From positions 1-6,631 of the forward strand of contig JAISNE010000210.1 in NCBI GenBank assembly GCA_031276375.1: DNA of 6,631 nucleotides. The letters run 5' to 3'. The notes beneath the pieces are model-generated. The model worked only from the letters and a program-made list of their open reading frames with translations. It did not search any database and was not told the origin of the DNA. Below, piece after piece: positions 5,758-6,631 of this stretch. Numbering within the stretch: position 1 is the stretch's first letter; every line of letters starts with the position of its first letter. A program made the position numbers and the translations under genes. The DNA is from Accumulibacter sp. (GTDB taxonomy: Bacteria; Pseudomonadota; Gammaproteobacteria; Burkholderiales; Rhodocyclaceae).

Positions 5758-5776
5758 TGTCTTCCGTCCTCTGTCC
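5749..5776 (-). repeat. Heptamer tandem array, four units in reverse complement
   Basis: ACTGTCC, TCTGTCT, TCCGTCC and TCTGTCC follow one another, with a further TCC. This is the pyrimidine-rich complement of the 5301-5335 array, so a transcript or single strand spanning both arrays could fold into a long purine-pyrimidine duplex. Confidence 0.8.
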
Positions 5777-5777
5777 T

Positions 5778-5797
5778 CCGGATGCCTCGCAATGACG
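5778..5797 (-). repeat. REP-like element 3, internally deleted (left member of pair 2)
   Basis: Both ends of the REP unit remain (CGGAT as a degenerate CTGGATT end, and CTCGCAATGACG) but about 17 bases of the middle present in the element at 5546-5582 are missing. It opens the second copy of the REP-flanked module. Confidence 0.55.
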
Positions 5798-5928
5798 GAG
5801 GTTTGGGGTTGGGTGCGTTATCGCGGGCATCGGGTTCATGTCGCGCCCGTTCAACAACAAAGGTATTCGCCACGGCAAGTCGGAGAAAACTCCGTCATTG
5901 CGAGGGGCGGAGCCTCGTGGCAATCCAG
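5786..5928. repeat. Imperfect duplication, copy 2 (REP-flanked module)
   Basis: Second copy of the module at 5571-5711, offset by 215-217 bp. Its terminal sequences CTCGCAATGACGGAG (5786-5800) and CTCCGTCATTGCGAG (5890-5904) are perfect 15-bp inverted repeats. The copies differ by many substitutions, so the duplication is not recent, or the two modules inserted independently. Confidence 0.75.
5893..5928 (+). repeat. REP-like element 4 (right member of pair 2)
   Basis: 36 bp, beginning CGTCATTGCGAGG and ending CGTGGCAATCCAG. An inner stem CGAGG/CCTCG (5901-5905 with 5913-5917) strengthens the hairpin. Same orientation as the element at 5676-5711. Confidence 0.8.
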
Positions 5929-6026
5929 GATCGTTCGACGCGGCGGCGAAGATGCCGGAAATATTGCTCGGGTTGCGCGATGTGGCAAACGGTTTCCGGT
6001 TCCTGATACCGGGCGTCACGGAATCA

Positions 6027-6344
6027 TTACCGCAGGTCGCGGAGGTGGCCTTCGCCAAAAATCGGGCGCGCCAGCCATTTCATGATCTTGATGAACAATT
6101 TCCGGGTAAAAAAGATCAGCAGCAGGAAGAAAAACACGCCCAAGACCCGTCCAACGGGCGCGCGCAGCGCATCGGCCATCCCCGCTCCGAAAAAAATCAA
6201 CAGCTGATTCACGCCCTTGAATAGCCCGAATCCACACTTGAATCCCAACCACAAAAGAAACATCGCATACAGCACTGGAAAAGTGATGATGAGCATCAGC
6301 GCGAGCAACAGCTTTTTCAGGCCAAAGGCGGGGTACCAAATCAT
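6027..6344 (-). CDS. Small membrane protein of unknown function
   Basis: A 105-residue protein I do not recognise. It has a strongly hydrophobic segment at about 12-33 and a second at about 67-80 rich in Phe and Leu (FFFLLLIFF), separated by a moderately hydrophobic loop (about 44-60). A basic patch (R81, K82, K86, K89) follows the second segment and a short charged tail ends the protein. Two inner-membrane helices with a basic cytoplasmic C-terminal region are likely. There is no signal-peptidase motif and no enzyme motif. The start at 6344-6342 is well supported: a full AGGAGG Shine-Dalgarno lies 4 nt upstream. The stop codon of the gene upstream lies 33 nt before its ATG, so the two are probably co-transcribed. 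No terminator is visible beyond its TAA. Confidence 0.75.
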   Translation of the reverse strand: MIWYPAFGLKKLLLALMLIITFPVLYAMFLLWLGFKCGFGLFKGVNQLLIFFGAGMADALRAPVGRVLGVFFFLLLIFFTRKLFIKIMKWLARPIFGEGHLRDLR

Positions 6345-6377
6345 GTTTCCTCCTGCGGTCGATCGATGCGGAACAGT

Positions 6378-6631
6378 CTATGACTCGTCCGGACGGGCGG
6401 CGCGAAGCGTTACGCTGACCCACATGGCTTCGCTGGCTGGCGCGTCCGACGGCGGCCCGATCTTGACGGAAGCGCGGTCGAGATCGGCGCGGTATTCCTT
6501 TCCTTCCTGGCCCGGGATCCTTACTTTTTGGGCGTCCGGCGGCACGTAGAGCCGGAAGCGGGCGTCGTAGACGCCCAGGCGCAGTTCCTTCGCCAGGGGG
6601 AGCAGGATTTTCAGGAGCCTCTGGATTTTGC
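6378..6631 (-). CDS. C-terminal part of an uncharacterised protein (partial, runs off right edge)
   Basis: An open minus-strand frame enters from the right edge and ends at a TAG (6380-6378), giving 83 residues. Codon third positions are strongly G/C, as in the genuine genes of this window, which supports real coding. The fragment starts KIQRLLKILLPLAKELRLGV, an amphipathic stretch, continues with RFRLYVPP and KEYRADLDRASVKIGPP, and ends in a strand-like WVSVTLRAARPDES. I see no membrane segment and no known motif. Its stop lies 33 nt from the start of the small membrane protein, so they likely form an operon. Function unknown. Confidence 0.6.
   Translation of the reverse strand, partial: KIQRLLKILLPLAKELRLGVYDARFRLYVPPDAQKVRIPGQEGKEYRADLDRASVKIGPPSDAPASEAMWVSVTLRAARPDES

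Larger units (their letters stand above)
5175..6026. other. Convergent intergenic region made of dispersed repeats, no credible gene
   Basis: This 852-bp stretch separates the 3' ends of the regulator gene and the minus-strand membrane-protein gene. Open frames within it are encoded by repeats and have atypical composition, with no ribosome binding site. 5175-5300 and 5929-6026 look unique and featureless apart from weak hairpins: CGCTGA/TCAGCG spanning the regulator stop (5169-5183), GCCC/GGGC (5209-5219), CCTCGC/GCGAGG (5470-5491) and CCGGT/ACCGG (5996-6012). None carries a U-run on either strand, so no intrinsic terminator is called. The repeat modules are described separately. Confidence 0.8.

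Noticed and set aside
5571..5904. Insertion sequence
   Set aside because: Terminal inverted repeats exist, but the modules are under 120 bp with no transposase; at most they are non-autonomous elements.
5301..5928. CRISPR array
   Set aside because: The repeats are inverted and of mixed families, with no regular repeat-spacer spacing.
5244..6224. Several small open frames (about 74-128 codons) in the convergent gap
   Set aside because: They are encoded by REP, heptamer and inverted-repeat modules, lack ribosome binding sites, and contain the stereotyped peptides such repeats give when translated.

Overview
The window looks like chromosomal DNA from a GC-rich Gram-negative proteobacterium. 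A betaproteobacterium, possibly Rhodocyclales-like, is my guess from codon use and from the style of the dispersed repeats; no taxonomic marker gene is present. I found no phage genes, transposases, CRISPR arrays, tRNAs or rRNAs.

Left part (1-3085, minus strand): a tripartite TRAP uptake operon in the order dctP (periplasmic binding protein, 2093-3085), dctQ (small membrane subunit, 1464-1985) and dctM (large membrane subunit, 184-1467). dctQ and dctM overlap by four bases. 124 bp beyond dctM, the first 19 codons of another minus-strand gene run off the left edge; they read like the N-terminus of a zinc-type medium-chain alcohol/polyol dehydrogenase, so the operon probably couples uptake of an organic or sugar acid to its oxidation. 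Two strong hairpins fill the dctP-dctQ gap, and one abuts the dctQ ribosome binding site.

Centre (3086-5174): a divergently transcribed sigma-54 enhancer-binding protein with a PrpR-type N-terminal sensor, a PAS-like segment, a complete AAA+ motor and a Fis-type DNA-binding end. The 229-bp intergenic region holds a complete set of the expected control sites for the TRAP operon: a -24/-12 sigma-54 promoter (3179-3195), an exact match to the IHF consensus just upstream (3200-3212), and a perfect 14-bp palindrome (3237-3250) placed as an upstream activator site. The regulator itself probably uses a sigma-70-type promoter. The simplest reading is that the regulator senses the transported compound or a metabolite of it, and turns on dctPQM plus the dehydrogenase.

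Right part (5175-6631): an 852-bp convergent intergenic region made almost entirely of dispersed-repeat modules. These are arrays of a 7-bp purine/pyrimidine repeat around a GGCGC-GAA-GCGCC hairpin, a TCATTCCCGC-type inverted repeat, and two copies of a BIME-like pair of 36-37-bp REP-type elements, arranged as an imperfect duplication of about 215 bp. After it come two minus-strand genes I do not recognise: a small two-helix membrane protein (6027-6344) with an ideal Shine-Dalgarno, and upstream of it the 3' end of a soluble protein running off the right edge (6378-6631).

I see no wholly new system. The points most worth following are the complete sigma-54/IHF/palindrome control region tied to a PrpR-type sensor of unknown ligand, the intercistronic hairpins, and the heptamer-REP repeat mosaic.
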